Below, in pieces: positions 1 to 13,899 of a DNA stretch of 64,000 nt. The stretch spans positions 54,349,682 to 54,413,681 of the forward strand of contig NC_134418.1 in the NCBI RefSeq assembly GCF_030867145.1, given 5' to 3'. The position numbers and the translations under genes were made by a program. Position 1 is the stretch's first letter. Every line of letters starts with the position of its first letter. Source of the DNA: Opisthocomus hoazin. Lineage: Eukaryota > Chordata > Aves > Opisthocomiformes > Opisthocomidae. A model generated the notes under the pieces. The model did not search any database. It was not told the DNA's origin and worked only from the letters and a program-made list of their open reading frames with translations.

Positions 1-3000
1 ACGTAAGCATCGTGCTCTGAGTTGCAAGGTGCAACTAGCTGCACCAGCTTGCTTCTGTTTCTTGCTGCTCACCTCCTCTCTGCCTGGGCTGCTCTGGCGA
101 TGTTGGGAATTGGGGCGAAGGAGCTTAAATAAGCTACCCTCTGAACTGGGCGTTTTGAAAGGAGGAAGTAATACAATATGGGATGATCACAACAAGGATG
201 GGATTATTCGTTGCTTTGTTATGCTCCAGAAATTTAATAGTCAAGATGGTCTTCCCATGCTAGGGTATATTACAATGTTATTACAGAGCCAGATTCTCAG
301 AAGGACTTTGCATCCTGTAGCTCAGAAGTATGGTGTCTGACTGCTAAAAAGATTTTTCAATCCCTTTAAGGTCCCAGCTGGCAAAACAAAATTTTTTGTT
401 AAGTAATAGACTTGTTTATAACAGGAACAAAGAGAAAATCTTGCTGTTTGTTTGCAGAGGTTTTCAGAGCTGGTGTGTTACCTGTGCTAGGTGGGTGTCT
501 CCTGATTCTAGGATCTAGGCAAGTTTTTAATGACTTGAGAATACAGGAATCTAAAGACGCACCTCCATGGTTTTTAAATATTGCCCATAATATTCAGCCT
601 GACTTTTTCTAAACCCTCAGAATTCAGGGCAATTATGCCACATGTGTCAACAGTAATTTGGCCTTACAGCCGGAGTTTCACTACGATCTCTCCATAGACC
701 TTTGTATTCAGGGTAGTATCTTTTTGTTCAGGCTAATTTAGCTTATTTGGGAAATTGCTATTAGACACTTAAAGCCTTTCCAGCAACTAGTGAAAGGCCA
801 TGTTAATGTGAGCTGGGGCAGATGGGAACGTGGGTTTCGTTTCTAACCCCCTCAGTAACTCATTCCTCCACAGCAAATGAGTGCTATTACTGGGGGAACC
901 AGAGGGTTAAATTTGTTTTGTTTCCGTGGCCAGGTTTTGCGAATGATACTCAGATTACTCTTAACGCACAGAAGATATGCATTTTGAGAGGATTAAAGGA
1001 CAAAATGCAGCGAATAAAAGAAAAGTGGGACTGAAGAAAGTAGATGGTGTTAAGTGTCTGGATTTCACCCATCTAGCATTACTAAGCAGAAGTGCTGCAG
1101 ACACTGATGCAACCTTCAGCCTGGTTAAATAACAACAGCTTTTTGAGATGACAGGAACTTCTGTGAAAGTTAGGCAATACAAACTAGTGTTTTCCACATA
1201 CGGATCTCTTCACCATTTTGCTGAACAGGGGTTACAGTGTACGTGACACCTTTATCTCTGGAAAACCTTGATGCCAGCCAACACCTCAAAAATTCAGTGC
1301 CAGGGTATAAAAGGGAAGATTTTGCCCTGAGAAGCACCAGATGACTCTGTGGTTTTCCTTTCAGTTACTGCAACAAAGCAGCTTCTGGACTGAAGGCAGA
1401 CTTGGAAGTCTTGACTACGATTTTTTTGGAGGGAGAGTGGGGAAGGCTGGATGGGGAAAACACCAAGGTTGGTTGGCTCGCCCCTGAGTACAGGCAGAAT
1501 TGAGTGGATTGTGCAATTTTGCAGAGGCCCACGTGCAAGCGCTCAGTAAAATGCCTACGCCCGTGTAATCCCTGGGGGTAATAGGGAAACTCCAGCGAAA
1601 GTTAATGAGCTGAAATAGCTTTAGCATAACCACCTTTCTCAGCTAAATGGTATCTTTGTAACTCTACCTTGCAGCTGCAGGACAGCAATACAACGGGGTA
1701 GGTTTATAGCATTCAACTTGTTTTTATTGATTCTGTTTAATATTTTACGAGCTCTCTTTGCTGCTTTTGCAATGCTGCAGGGGCACCTTGAATGGTTGGC
1801 CAGCAGCCATCGCGTTGAGCCACGCAGTAACGTGTTCACATGCTATCCTCCATTTGTGTGTTCATAGATCTGCAGGGGAATAAAAACTAAATTGAAATCC
1901 CTGCTAAGTTTTGACTGAATCCACCAACTGTACATAACCCTGCTGCTGTATTGTAGCTTCTTGCTGGCTTTCTGGTCTAAAAAAGAAATTTGGAATCAGA
2001 GAAAATCTCATCTCTGGCCAGGAGAAATTTATCAAAAATAACCTTTCCTTACTTAGATGCAGCCTGGTCAAGGTCCTAAGCCACATCTCTGTCTTGTAGG
2101 AGCGAAATTTTGCTGTTTGACACTGGAAGCTGCTGGCACAAGGTTTGTCCCTGGGCCTCGGTACACCGGCCGTACACCGGCCACTTCTTCCCCAGAGGTA
2201 CATCCGTGCGGGAAGTCTGCTCCTCAGCCTCGGCAAGCCTCCTCGGAGACAGCCTCCTAGCCAGCCCTGCCTGCAACCGCGACTCCTCTTGTGTGTCAGC
2301 ACGCAGGGAAGGCAGAGACTGCTTTTCCTCTGATGTTGCAGGCCTGGAGCTGATCCATCGCGGCTCAGTCCGGGTTGCGGAGGGGAGCACCTCGTCTGCT
2401 GCTACTTGGAGTGTGGAGGAGTGTTGCTGCACGTCTGTCTAGGAGGCAGATAGAGGCAAGCCCTCTGCTCCCGGGAAACCAGGCCTGGAGGTTTGGGCTT
2501 GGGCTTCACCTTGCAACTGTGAGCAATGCCATTTCATCCCTGGGGGTATTTAACCAGTGGAAGTTTGTGTTTCCTCCTCTGTTTGCACTGGAGGCATGCG
2601 TCAGATTTTGACTGGGGCTGCTGTACTCTGCACCTGGGGTGTTTCGAGGCTGGAAGAGTGAGAGGGAGGAACATCCTCTGCTTTGGGTGTCATCAGCTCA
2701 GATGCCTGGACCTTGGCATGCAATGCAGGACCACCCTTGGCCGCTCTTCCTGGGAGCAGCCAGGACTTCACCTGAGCTCCTGCATCTAAGCCAGCAGCAA
2801 ACCCATTCTGTGGTCCGTGGCGTCTGTGCGTGGCTGTGAGGAAGGCTTCTCGGTCCCCGTCGGGGCTCTCACCCACCATGTGCACGCCTCGACAGGCTCT
2901 CACCTGCCATGTGTACACCTCGACATCGACAAGCAGCGGGAGGAGAGGCACTGCGTTCATATCAAGGGATTCAAAGTCCTGGTTTTACAAGGCTGTTTAC

Positions 3001-4088
3001 AAGGGAGCTGCACTCACCCTGCCCTGATTTGCTAGATGGTGCTTCTAAGCACAAAGTTACTTTTGCGATCTCTCCTCTGGCCTCGTAACCAAATACTTGT
3101 TTCTTTCCTGGGGTCCTAGCAGTTTGGGTCTACACAAATCTTCTGGGGCACTGCATTTCAGCCTCCCCTAGCTGGTTACGTTGCACCTCTTCGGCTGCTA
3201 ACAAGCACCTTTTCTACAGCAGTGAGGGCAGGTGCTGTCAGGGTTGCCTTTGAGCCCAGGGACAAAAGACACAATACAAAAAACCCCGGTTCTCATCAAG
3301 AGTACTGAACAAAAGCACTTCTTGAACCATGTTTTATGCCCCTATACACTTTACAGAAGCTGCTATCTGAATTATGAAGAAGAAAGAAGTGTCATTAAAG
3401 AGTAATCTAACAGATCAGAGATGCTTTGGGGAAACAAGAAATACATCTGTGTACTACCACAAAAACGCAGACATCTAAGGAGCAAAGCAGGGGCAACTGG
3501 AAGGCCTGGCTTTATGCCCAAGAAGCAGCAAACAGGCTTGCAAGAGATTTAGGGAGAGAAGAAAATACCTGGAACAAATTACAGAGGAACAAGTTGTTGA
3601 CATGAGCGGAGGAGCAGTCCTTGCCAAGAGCAGCGGGGCCAAAATGCGCACTGGTGGGGCTGAGTTGCAACAGTGGGAGTAAGAATGAAAGGAAATTCCT
3701 ATAGCAAGACATCACGATGTCGAGGGGCTGCAAGATAAGCCGGCAGAGGAAATCCAGTGCCTGAATAGACTAAGATGCCTTCAGCCTAAAAATACACCGC
3801 TGGGGCAGGCTGTGTTATGAGAAAAGCCTGCAGAGCCCGAAAGGATGGGGAAGATCGATGCAGATGAATTGCTGATAGTATCTCAGTGCGTGAAGTAAGG
3901 GACCTCAAAAAAAAAACCAACCAAAAAAGGAAGCTGGGGGGGGGGAAGTAAATCCCCAGGAGAGGTACAATGTGCTATGGGATGTGGTGGATGTCACGAG
4001 AGTCAGGGCTTCACAGGCGTATTCATAGAAGATAAAACTACACAGTGACCAGACACAGGGAACCACATCTGTCTCAGGAGCTGCTTTG
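1..4088. other. Intergenic DNA without a recognised gene
   Basis: No reading frame here resembles a protein I know, and none is framed by convincing splice sites. Frames in this stretch are short, overlap on both strands and show no conserved motif. Two small local duplications are visible: an 11-bp unit repeated twice near 2160-2182, and a 31-bp imperfect tandem pair at 2864-2925. An A-rich run lies near 3908-3916. Confidence 0.6.
2864..2925. repeat. 31-bp imperfect tandem duplication
   Basis: Two adjacent 31-bp units (2864-2894 and 2895-2925) both begin GGCTCTCACC and end CCTCGACA, differing at a handful of positions. It is a simple local duplication with no visible coding role. Confidence 0.8.
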
Positions 4089-4376
4089 CTACACGACATC
4101 TTCTCTGTACGACAGCAGCGGCTGAAGCCACCGCTCACCAGTTAAGATACCTCTGCTCTTGTCTGTAATTACCTGAATTATTTTTGCCATCTCCTCTTCC
4201 GGCATCTCTGGCTCAGTTTTATTTGCACTGAGACTGCAAGGTAAGAGGGGACAGCGAGGGTCAGAACCTGCTGGATCGTTCTGCAACAGATCACTATGCC
4301 CCAGCAATGCACAGACTGCTTCATACAATACACGGAAGTTCCCAGCACCTGAGAGAGAACCAGGAACGCTTTTCAA
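4089..4376 (-). other. Unassigned coding-like reading frame, possible exon(s)
   Basis: A 95-codon minus-strand frame has protein-like composition, including the segments NFRVLYEAVCALLGHSDLL and KTEPEMPEEEMAKIIQ. Two stretches have plausible splice signals. A pyrimidine-rich CTCTCTCAG precedes the first segment. A strong acceptor (CCTCTTACCTTGCAG, about 4240) precedes the second, which ends in CAG followed by GTAATT (about 4172). The space between them is too short to be an ordinary intron, so the arrangement is unclear. I do not recognise the protein. It may be a real exon of an unlisted gene, a decayed remnant or chance. Confidence 0.25.
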
Positions 4377-4389
4377 TTATTGTATTACG

Positions 4390-5731
4390 ACTTAAAATAA
4401 CATTTCTTCCAAAGAGGGATCGCAGTTCTGTATCTTCTCTTTTTCTCCTTGCTTTCTGCCCACCCACCCGGGTAGGTAAGACCCATCTCTGCTGTGACAC
4501 CCACCACCCACACTTTTGTTGGGTTTGTGGTACCTAACGGCCAAACTCCAAGCATTTTGCTGAATGAGGGGACTGAACTCAGTTTTGCTGCCTGTATTCC
4601 TGGACAGGCCCCACCTGACTGTCAGGCTCATCCCTGGAGCACAGCAGTGCTTCTTCGCATCCAATAGTCCCTGTTTCAGTGCTGGCTTGTGCTTGGCTGC
4701 ATCCCTGTCACTTTGCCTGTTCCCCAGGTCCCCGGTCATTTTATTTAACCTCTTGGCCTATTTCACCCACTCCTGAGAAAGAATTCACGTCTTCAGAGAT
4801 GCTCCGTGCCTACTAGCAACCAGTATTTCCTCCAGGTTGTAGGCAAGCTTGTCTTGCACATGTACCAAACAGGAGAGACGCTGATGAACACGGGCAGGAG
4901 AGGACAGCATCCGAGGAACCGGGACCACACAAGTGTCCGACTTGCAATTTCCTTTTCTTAAATGACTGTGACATAAAAAGAGCTATTTTAAAAGCATCAG
5001 CTTTCAGCAATGCTGTTCCAGCCCCCTGGCTGCATCGTGTGCCGCAGCGCTGCTGCGTGCCCTGTAGCTGGGGTGGGAAGGGGAGCAGCCGAGGGGACCC
5101 TCTCCTCCGAGCCCCTGGGGACTCGCAGTACCCGGTGGGTGACACGGTTGCAGGGAGACTGGCACAGCGTAGCAGCTTCCAGGTCCCTGGGAGCAGAACA
5201 GCACAAAAGCGACCAGCAAAATCCTCCTTTTGCCTCCAGCTTTGTTGCTCCTGGGTGGAAGGATTGGTCCCAAGCTCCCCAGGCTGCGTACATCTCCAGG
5301 CCACCCTGGGGCTGGTTTTGTCCCCATCCCGCTCACCTCATCTCTTCCACATGGCCCCAGCAGCAAGTTGGGGGCACGACCATCACTGTGCCCTGTGCTG
5401 TCCTGTCCGCCCTCAAAGTGTGACACCAGCAGGGGGGTTTCTGAGGTAGGAGATAGAGTGAGACCCTACGTGAGCCCTGGCCATGGCAAAGCTGCGCATG
5501 TGGGAGCTGCTAACAACTTTTATTCGTCGCATGCTGGAAATGCCTCGGTACCACATACTGGCTTTTTTATTCCTCCAAAAAACGCCTCAGAGGTGCATTC
5601 TATGCATGTCCAGGGTGGCCAACAGGGGACAGGGGTGATGCGAGGAGGGATGAGGCTCCACAGTGCTTTGTAGCAATGCAGCAGCTTTCACACAGGGGCA
5701 AATGTGGGGGGAAGACACAGAAATAAAACCC
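4390..5731. other. Intergenic DNA with rising GC content
   Basis: Several overlapping frames of 100-160 codons lie on both strands at 4813-5673. They overlap one another in all frames, share no family motif and lack consistent splice sites. I read them as chance open frames in GC-rich DNA lying downstream of the first sulfotransferase gene. Confidence 0.55.
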
Positions 5732-5737
5732 TTTATT
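5732..5737 (-). terminator. Polyadenylation signal AATAAA of sulfotransferase gene 1
   Basis: TTTATT on the plus strand reads AATAAA on the minus strand, about 125 bases past the TAA stop at 5862-5864. The position fits a short 3' untranslated region. The neighbouring paralogue has the same signal about 100 bases past its stop. Confidence 0.7.
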
Positions 5738-5861
5738 TTTGCTGAAGTCCCCCTGGGGCGGAGAGCCTAGTGAGACAAAGGCAAGCTGGGGTGGTGCTGG
5801 AGCTCCTGCCGGGGAGCAGCATTGATGGGGGTGGGTTGGGGGTGCACGCAATGGCGCTTTC

Positions 5862-7493
<1,632 letters not shown>

Positions 7494-7967
7494 CCTGCTG
7501 GGGACAGGGACGCGCGGGGGGCTGGCTGACGAAGGGGTCCCTTGCCCTCCCAGGGTGGCCATCGGCCAGGGCAGTGCAGGCACCTGGCACCGTGCCTGCC
7601 CAGGCAGCGGCAGTGACACCGCCGGCTCAGGGACCAGAGGTCACCGCAGCCCTGCCGCTGTGCCCGCCATTGGGGATGGGGGTCCCATCTGCGTGGGCCA
7701 GAGCCCACCTCGTGCCCCAGCGAGGGCTGGGGGTGCTCATGGGGTGCCGGCATCACCCAGGCCAGGCACCTCTCTGCCTGCCTCGGCACCCCAGGGGAGC
7801 CAGGTCCCTGGGGTTATCGCAGCACCCCCAGCCCAGGGGGAGGGTTAGGGGTGCTGGCTGCACCCCGAAGTACCCCAAACCCACCACCCTGGACCCCACA
7901 GCACACGGCCCCGAGCAGCTGAGCATGGGCAGGGCACCCACGGGGCGTCCCAGGGCACCTGGCTCAC

Positions 7968-8010
7968 CTAACGCCGTGCTGCTCTGCGCCGGGCGGGTGA
8001 CACCGGGCGG
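7968..8010 (-). promoter_or_regulatory. Candidate non-coding first exon / promoter-proximal end of SULT1 copy 1
   Basis: Reading on the minus strand, a GC-rich stretch containing CCCGGCGCAGAG (7982-7993) runs to GTTAG followed by a good donor GTGAGC (7962-7967). The same 12-mer precedes a donor upstream of copy 2 (10566-10577). The first coding exon of both copies starts one base before ATG behind a clear acceptor, so a 5' untranslated exon is required. The outer end of the exon is not visible; 8010 is nominal. Confidence 0.4.
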
Positions 8011-8453
8011 GTGAGGCGGGGCCCCGCAGCAGTTTGTACGTGGAGGAGCAGGGAGGAGGCAGGGCGGGCCAGGGCAGCAATGTTCGCCAGCGCTGTGGCT
8101 GCCGGGAGGGAGGAGCGAGCGCGGCGAGAAGCCGGCGCCGGACATCTCCGGCCCCATGGGCCTCGCTCCCCACTCACAGGTCCCAGCCTGTGTCCCCCCG
8201 CATGGGGACAGGAGGCCACATCTCGCCGCCTGCGCCCAGCCTGTGCCTTCCCCTGACACAGTTTTGCCAATATCCTCTGCGACCCTACGAGCTGCCGGCA
8301 GCAATCCCCCCGCCACGGCGGCTGCGGGGACACGGGGTGGCACCGGCTTGTCCCCAGCCGGAGGAGAGACCAGCGGTGGTGGGGGGACGGCCGGGTCAGG
8401 GTCAGCGCAGTCGCAGGGCAGTGAGCATCCCGTGGGGGGGTCAAGGTGGACGC

Positions 8454-8459
8454 TTTATT
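8454..8459 (-). terminator. Polyadenylation signal AATAAA of sulfotransferase gene 2
   Basis: TTTATT on the plus strand, about 100 bases beyond the TGA stop at 8557-8559, equivalent in place to the signal of copy 1. It leaves under 0.5 kb between the end of copy 2 and the presumed first exon of copy 1. Confidence 0.7.
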
Positions 8460-8556
8460 TCTCTCCAGCAGTCACAGGAGAGGGGGAAGGAGCCCCCCGC
8501 ACGGCGGTGGTGCCATTGGCATGGGTGGGATTTGGGGGGCATCCAGCAGTGCCTCC

Positions 8557-10080
<1,524 letters not shown>

Positions 10081-10351
10081 CCTGCCGGGGACAGGGACGC
10101 GCGGGGGGCCGGCTGGCGGCGGGAAGCATCACGGGGCCACCTCATCCCCGGGGGTCCCCGAAATCCCTGCCGAGCCCAGCCGTCCCCTGCTGGCGGGCAT
10201 CCCGGGAGGTGGCACCCGCCTCCCGCCAGGGTTTGGGGGGCTGGAGGGGCCCAGCCGGCCCCGGGGGGCCCGGGTCAGCGCAGGCCACGGGCAGCGCCCG
10301 CACCGAGCTGGCAGCGCTGTGCTGGGGGTCTCAGGCTGCTTTCTGTCCCTT

Positions 10352-10370
10352 CCCCCCCCCCCCCCCCCCC
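10352..10370. repeat. C19 homopolymer
   Basis: A run of 19 C in the presumed first intron of SULT1 copy 2. Runs like this are unstable, can form G-quadruplexes on the opposite strand and are often miscounted in sequencing. Confidence 0.9.
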
Positions 10371-10561
10371 GGCTCTCTGCTGGGGGCGGCAGGCGAAGCC
10401 CTGCCTGGGGGGTCGCAGGGGACGGGAAGGGGGCGCGGGGCTCGCGGGACTCCCCCCGGGAAACCCCCCTGCCCGCCCCCCGCCGGCCCCTCCGCTTGCC
10501 GGGCCGAGCCCCCCGTTAGGATCGGGCCGAGCCCCCGGGCCGCGGCCGGGCCCCCCGTTAC

Positions 10562-10640
10562 CTGCCTCTGCGCCGGGGTCGGGGGGGGGGGGGTGCGTGG
10601 AAGATGGCGGCGCGGGGAGGCGCGCGCGGCCGCGTCACGT
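10562..10640 (-). promoter_or_regulatory. Candidate non-coding first exon of SULT1 copy 2
   Basis: On the minus strand, a YY1-type CCGCCATCTT is followed by CCCGGCGCAGAGGCAG and the donor GTAACG. The acceptor at 10082-10084 (CAG) then joins directly to the exon beginning G-ATG. The shared 12-mer with the equivalent site of copy 1 supports paralogous first exons. The outer boundary is nominal. Confidence 0.4.
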
Positions 10641-10758
10641 CACGGGGCCCAGGGCCCGCAGCCGCGGGTGGGGGGGAGCCCCCCGGGGACGGTCCCCGGG
10701 CGCCTGTGATGAGCTGTGCTGTGCTCAGCGCCCGCCGCAAACCCACGGCGGGGGGGAA

Positions 10759-10778
10759 GGGGGGGGGGGGGGGGGGGG
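10759..10778. repeat. G20 homopolymer
   Basis: An unbroken run of 20 G, preceded by another G-rich run at 10748-10756. G-quadruplex potential is high and the length is likely to be variable or misassembled. Confidence 0.9.
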
Positions 10779-11597
10779 ATGCGTGAAATCCCGGCTTCCC
10801 TCCGCGCCCGCAGAGGGGCATCGCGGGGAGCCACCGCACACAGCCCGGGGGCGCGGACCTCACCCTGTCCCGACCCGGGGGTCACCCCCGCGGGCGTCCC
10901 CAGCTCCGGCGCAGGGCTCGCTGGTGGGGTCTGGGGGTCGGGGCTCGGCCACCCGCCCCGCGCGCCCCCGCTCTCCGGGCGCTCAGGCGCAGGGCCAAGC
11001 TCTGCCGGGCGGCGAGCCACGGGCGTCACGGGCCGGCCGGCGACGCGCTGCTGGAAAGAGGGTTTAAAGGCGCCGTGGGGGCGAAGCGCGGCCCCTCACC
11101 CCCTGCCCACGGGGCAACGCCAGCCAGGAGGGCGCACGGCCTCGAGAAACGCGGCCCTGACTCACCAGCGGCGCTGCCGAGCGCGGCAATATGGCGGCAG
11201 GGAGGGCCTTCCCCTCGGCCTTTGCACCCCAGGCCGCGGGCGACGAGCTGCGGCCGGGCCGGGAAACGTGCCGCAGCCCCGAGGCCTGAGCGCGTCCGCG
11301 CACGCAGGAGCCGCGGGGGCAGCGGGTTCTGCAGCGCTTGGGGGTTTTCCCGCTCTTCGCCCATCTTTGCTCCCTCCGGGTGCCGTGGCAGGATGGGGCC
11401 GGGGCAGCCCAGGGTTTCAGGGGCCGGCGGTGGCTTCTGGGAGGACACCTGCCCTCGGCGATGCCCAGCCACCACCGGCTAAAAACCCCCTGCCCGTGCT
11501 CACCGAGCACGGGACGTCCCTGGCCTGGGGTTCGGGGGGCTCGCCCCCACACACACCTTTCCCCACGGGCAATGGCTCGCCCTCCGGTTATCCCGGT

Positions 11598-11603
11598 TTA
11601 TTG
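11598..11603 (-). terminator. AATAAA at the end of SULT1 copy 3
   Basis: TTTATT on the plus strand, in the same relative place as in copies 1 and 2. The first in-frame stop of the decayed gene lies inside this hexamer, so the frame has no normal stop of its own. Confidence 0.6.
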
Positions 11604-12979
11604 AGGGGGGGAACAAACCGACACCAGGATGCTCCGTCCGGACCCACCCTCCTTGCCGGGGGAGCGGGGAGAAGCGGAGCCCCCCCCGGAAGGGGGATGA
11701 GCCCCACATGGCTCCATCTGGAAGCGGAGGTCGGAGCCTGCCCTGTGCTCCCGGTAGCGCTGGTCGAAGCGCTCGTTCGGGGCCACGGCGAAGTGGTTCT
11801 TCCAGTCCCCGGAGCTCCCCCGGGCGAGAAAGCGAGCGGGACGAAGCCTGACACCCTTGGGATATTTGCAGCCGCGGATGGGGGTGCAATAGAGCACGGG
11901 GACACCCCCTCCTGAGCCCTCCACCGCTGGCCAAACCCCACCTTTGCGGAGGAAGGGGGAGGGGCTGTGGCCCGTCAGGGCGGTGGGCATGGTCACATAG
12001 TCGGCGGCAGGGTTCTTCCTCATCTCCTGGAAGGAGGTGTGGTGGAGGATCCTCGCCACTGTCCCCTCCGACACCTCCTTGCCCAGGAACCGCAGGATCT
12101 TCTGCACCTCCCGCTGCAAGTCCTGTGGGATGGCTGACACAGGGAGGCTGCCAAAAAGGCTGGGGGAGGGGGTGCAACCGGGGCGTCCTCCCCTCCATCC
12201 CACCCTCACCTTCTTCATGTCCTCGTAGAAAAGGCAGAGTAGCTGCTTCTCCTGCTTCTTCTCCCACCAGCCCTGCACGTGCTCATACCAGGACCCGCAG
12301 GCCACTGTGGGACGCGGTCAAGGGGTGAGCCGAAAAGCGGGCCTCCGCTCCCGCCTCTGCCAGCCACGAAGGTCTCCAGGAACTCGCCCAGCCTTCTGGT
12401 AGAAGCGGTAGCAGGAGACGAGGACATCCTTGGGGCTGCGGCCACGCAGATGACCTGGGGACAGCCGAGGGTGCAGCTGGGGGGTGCAGAGCGGTGCCGC
12501 CTCCCCGCCACCCGGCCGGAGGGAGAGGCGGGGGGCACCCGCGGCACCGCCGTGCAGTCCTTCTCCCGGAAGGGGGTTGGGGGGAGCTGGACCACGAGCT
12601 GGGGACGGGGTTTTCTGCAGCAGCTCAACGCCTGCGGGACAGGGGGCTTCGCGCTGTGAGCCCCTGCACCGCCACCCCCACCCGGGCACCCGGGCTGGGG
12701 GCGTCTTGGGGGCCTTCACCTCCGGGAAGGGCACCCGGCTGAAGGCGGCATCCCGTCGGCACCTCCCCGCACCGCCGCCGCGCTCGGTCACGTCCAGGAT
12801 CTCGGTGGGAGGGCTGGCGTCCCCCCCGCGCCCCTCCCCGGGGACACTCACCCGGTTTGGGGCAGGCGGCGACCAGCGGGTGGCCCGGCCGGGCCGCCAC
12901 CAGCCCTCGGCGGGGCGCTCGCAGAGGGGGACGCCGCGGGGGCTGCCCGGGTCCCCTCGACCGCGCCGTCCCCCGCCAT
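11598..12979 (-). pseudogene. Decayed SULT1-family sulfotransferase (copy 3)
   Basis: The exon order and spacing of the two intact copies can be followed. Two exons are intact: 12304-12210 (95 bp, GSWYEHVQGWWEKK, FYEDMKK) and 12122-11942 (181 bp, ending SPFLRKG). The rest is damaged. Exon 1 (12979-12852) is 20 bases short, with a frame change before its ARPGHPLVAACPKPG end. Exon 2 has lost the TTW part of the PAPS loop. Exon 3 (from 12631) changes frame after TPSP. Exon 4 (12454-12355) is 100 instead of 127 bases and ends in a GC instead of GT donor. The last exon, with GDWKNHFAVAPNERFDQ, is out of frame with the only AG acceptor. The usual stop is lost, so the frame runs on to a TAA inside the AATAAA signal. 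It is older and more divergent than copies 1 and 2. Sequencing errors could explain some breaks but not all. Confidence 0.82.
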
Positions 12980-13419
12980 GGGGCGGGAGGGGCCCGGCGG
13001 GTCGCGCCCGGAGCCACCGCGGCGTCACCGGCGCCGGTACCGGGGGTCGCGGTGACGCCTCGCGGCCGCCAGTGGGCGCCACCGTGCGGGGCAGATGCGC
13101 GGCGGCCGCGAGGCTTCAACCCCCACCGTGGCCGCCAGGGGGCGCCGCCACCGCGGGACCGGCCGGGGAAAGGCGGCGGGGGAGCGGGGTCCCGGCGCAC
13201 GGGCCTCTCGGGGACCGTGCTGGGGCTGCTTCGCCTCCACGGCTGCTCCCGGTGCCGCCGCCGCGTGTCTGTCCGGGGTCGGGCGTGTTTCGGGCCGGGG
13301 CCGGGGCGAGGGTGCCGGTGTGCCGGGCGCTGGCTGCAGCCGGCGGGCTGGAACCGGAGGCGACGCCGTCTCCCGGCCGCCCCGTGCGGCCTCGTGGTCC
13401 CGGGGCGGGGCCGGGCGAG

Positions 13420-13462
13420 GGAAACGGGGGAAACCGGGGAAAAACCGGGGAAAAACGGGGCA
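13420..13462. repeat. Short purine-rich repeats in the CpG block
   Basis: Four to five imperfect copies of a roughly 10-base unit of the type GGGGAAAACC stand in tandem. No function is visible. Confidence 0.6.
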
Positions 13463-13899
13463 GAGCGCAGCCGTTCCCTCCCCTGTCCCGCTGCTCGCTG
13501 CCTGCCCCGCTGCGCCCGGTTCCCGCGCCGCTGCTCCGCGGGGCAGGCGCGCCGGGGCCGCCGCGGGCCGGGGGCTGGTTCCCCTCAGGAGGGAGGCACG
13601 GGGGGACGCGGCGGGGGCACCCAGCACCGCTGAGGTGAAGAGGCGCGATGCTTTCGTCTACCCGAGCGCTCGAGACGGAAACGGGAGCCGACCCGCTTTC
13701 CCGCTCGTCCCTCCAAGGATCGGCGGGTGGCCCGCGGCGTTGTCGCGCTCCCAGGCCACGGGCTCGGTCGTGCCAGCAGCAATCCGGGCCGCGCAGCCAG
13801 CGCCAGACCCAGGCACGCGTCACGCGTGGGCCAACAGAGAGGGGAGGTCACCGGGTGCCTAACGTGCTTTTTGTGCAAGAGACAACCAATTTCCATCTC

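Larger units (their letters stand above)
10081..13760. promoter_or_regulatory. Large CpG-rich block with promoter-like motifs
   Basis: This stretch is extremely GC- and CpG-rich and contains the decayed third SULT1 copy. On the minus strand it shows CCGCCATCTT, a canonical YY1 site (10601-10610), just upstream of a donor GTAACG (10556-10561), and a CRE/E-box-like CGTGACGTGACG (10633-10644). A second ATGGCGGC motif lies near 11190. These fit a promoter and non-coding first exon of SULT1 copy 2 near 10.56-10.65 kb. Long open frames on both strands here reflect the scarcity of stop codons. Confidence 0.5.

Noticed and set aside
4813-5673. Six overlapping frames of about 100-160 codons near the end of SULT1 copy 1
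   Set aside because: They are mutually exclusive, lack splice or family signals and fit chance in GC-rich DNA.
12484-13862. Overlapping frames of 190-384 codons on both strands
   Set aside because: Several frames are open at once over the same bases, with compositional rather than conserved sequence, and partly antisense to the decayed SULT1 copy.
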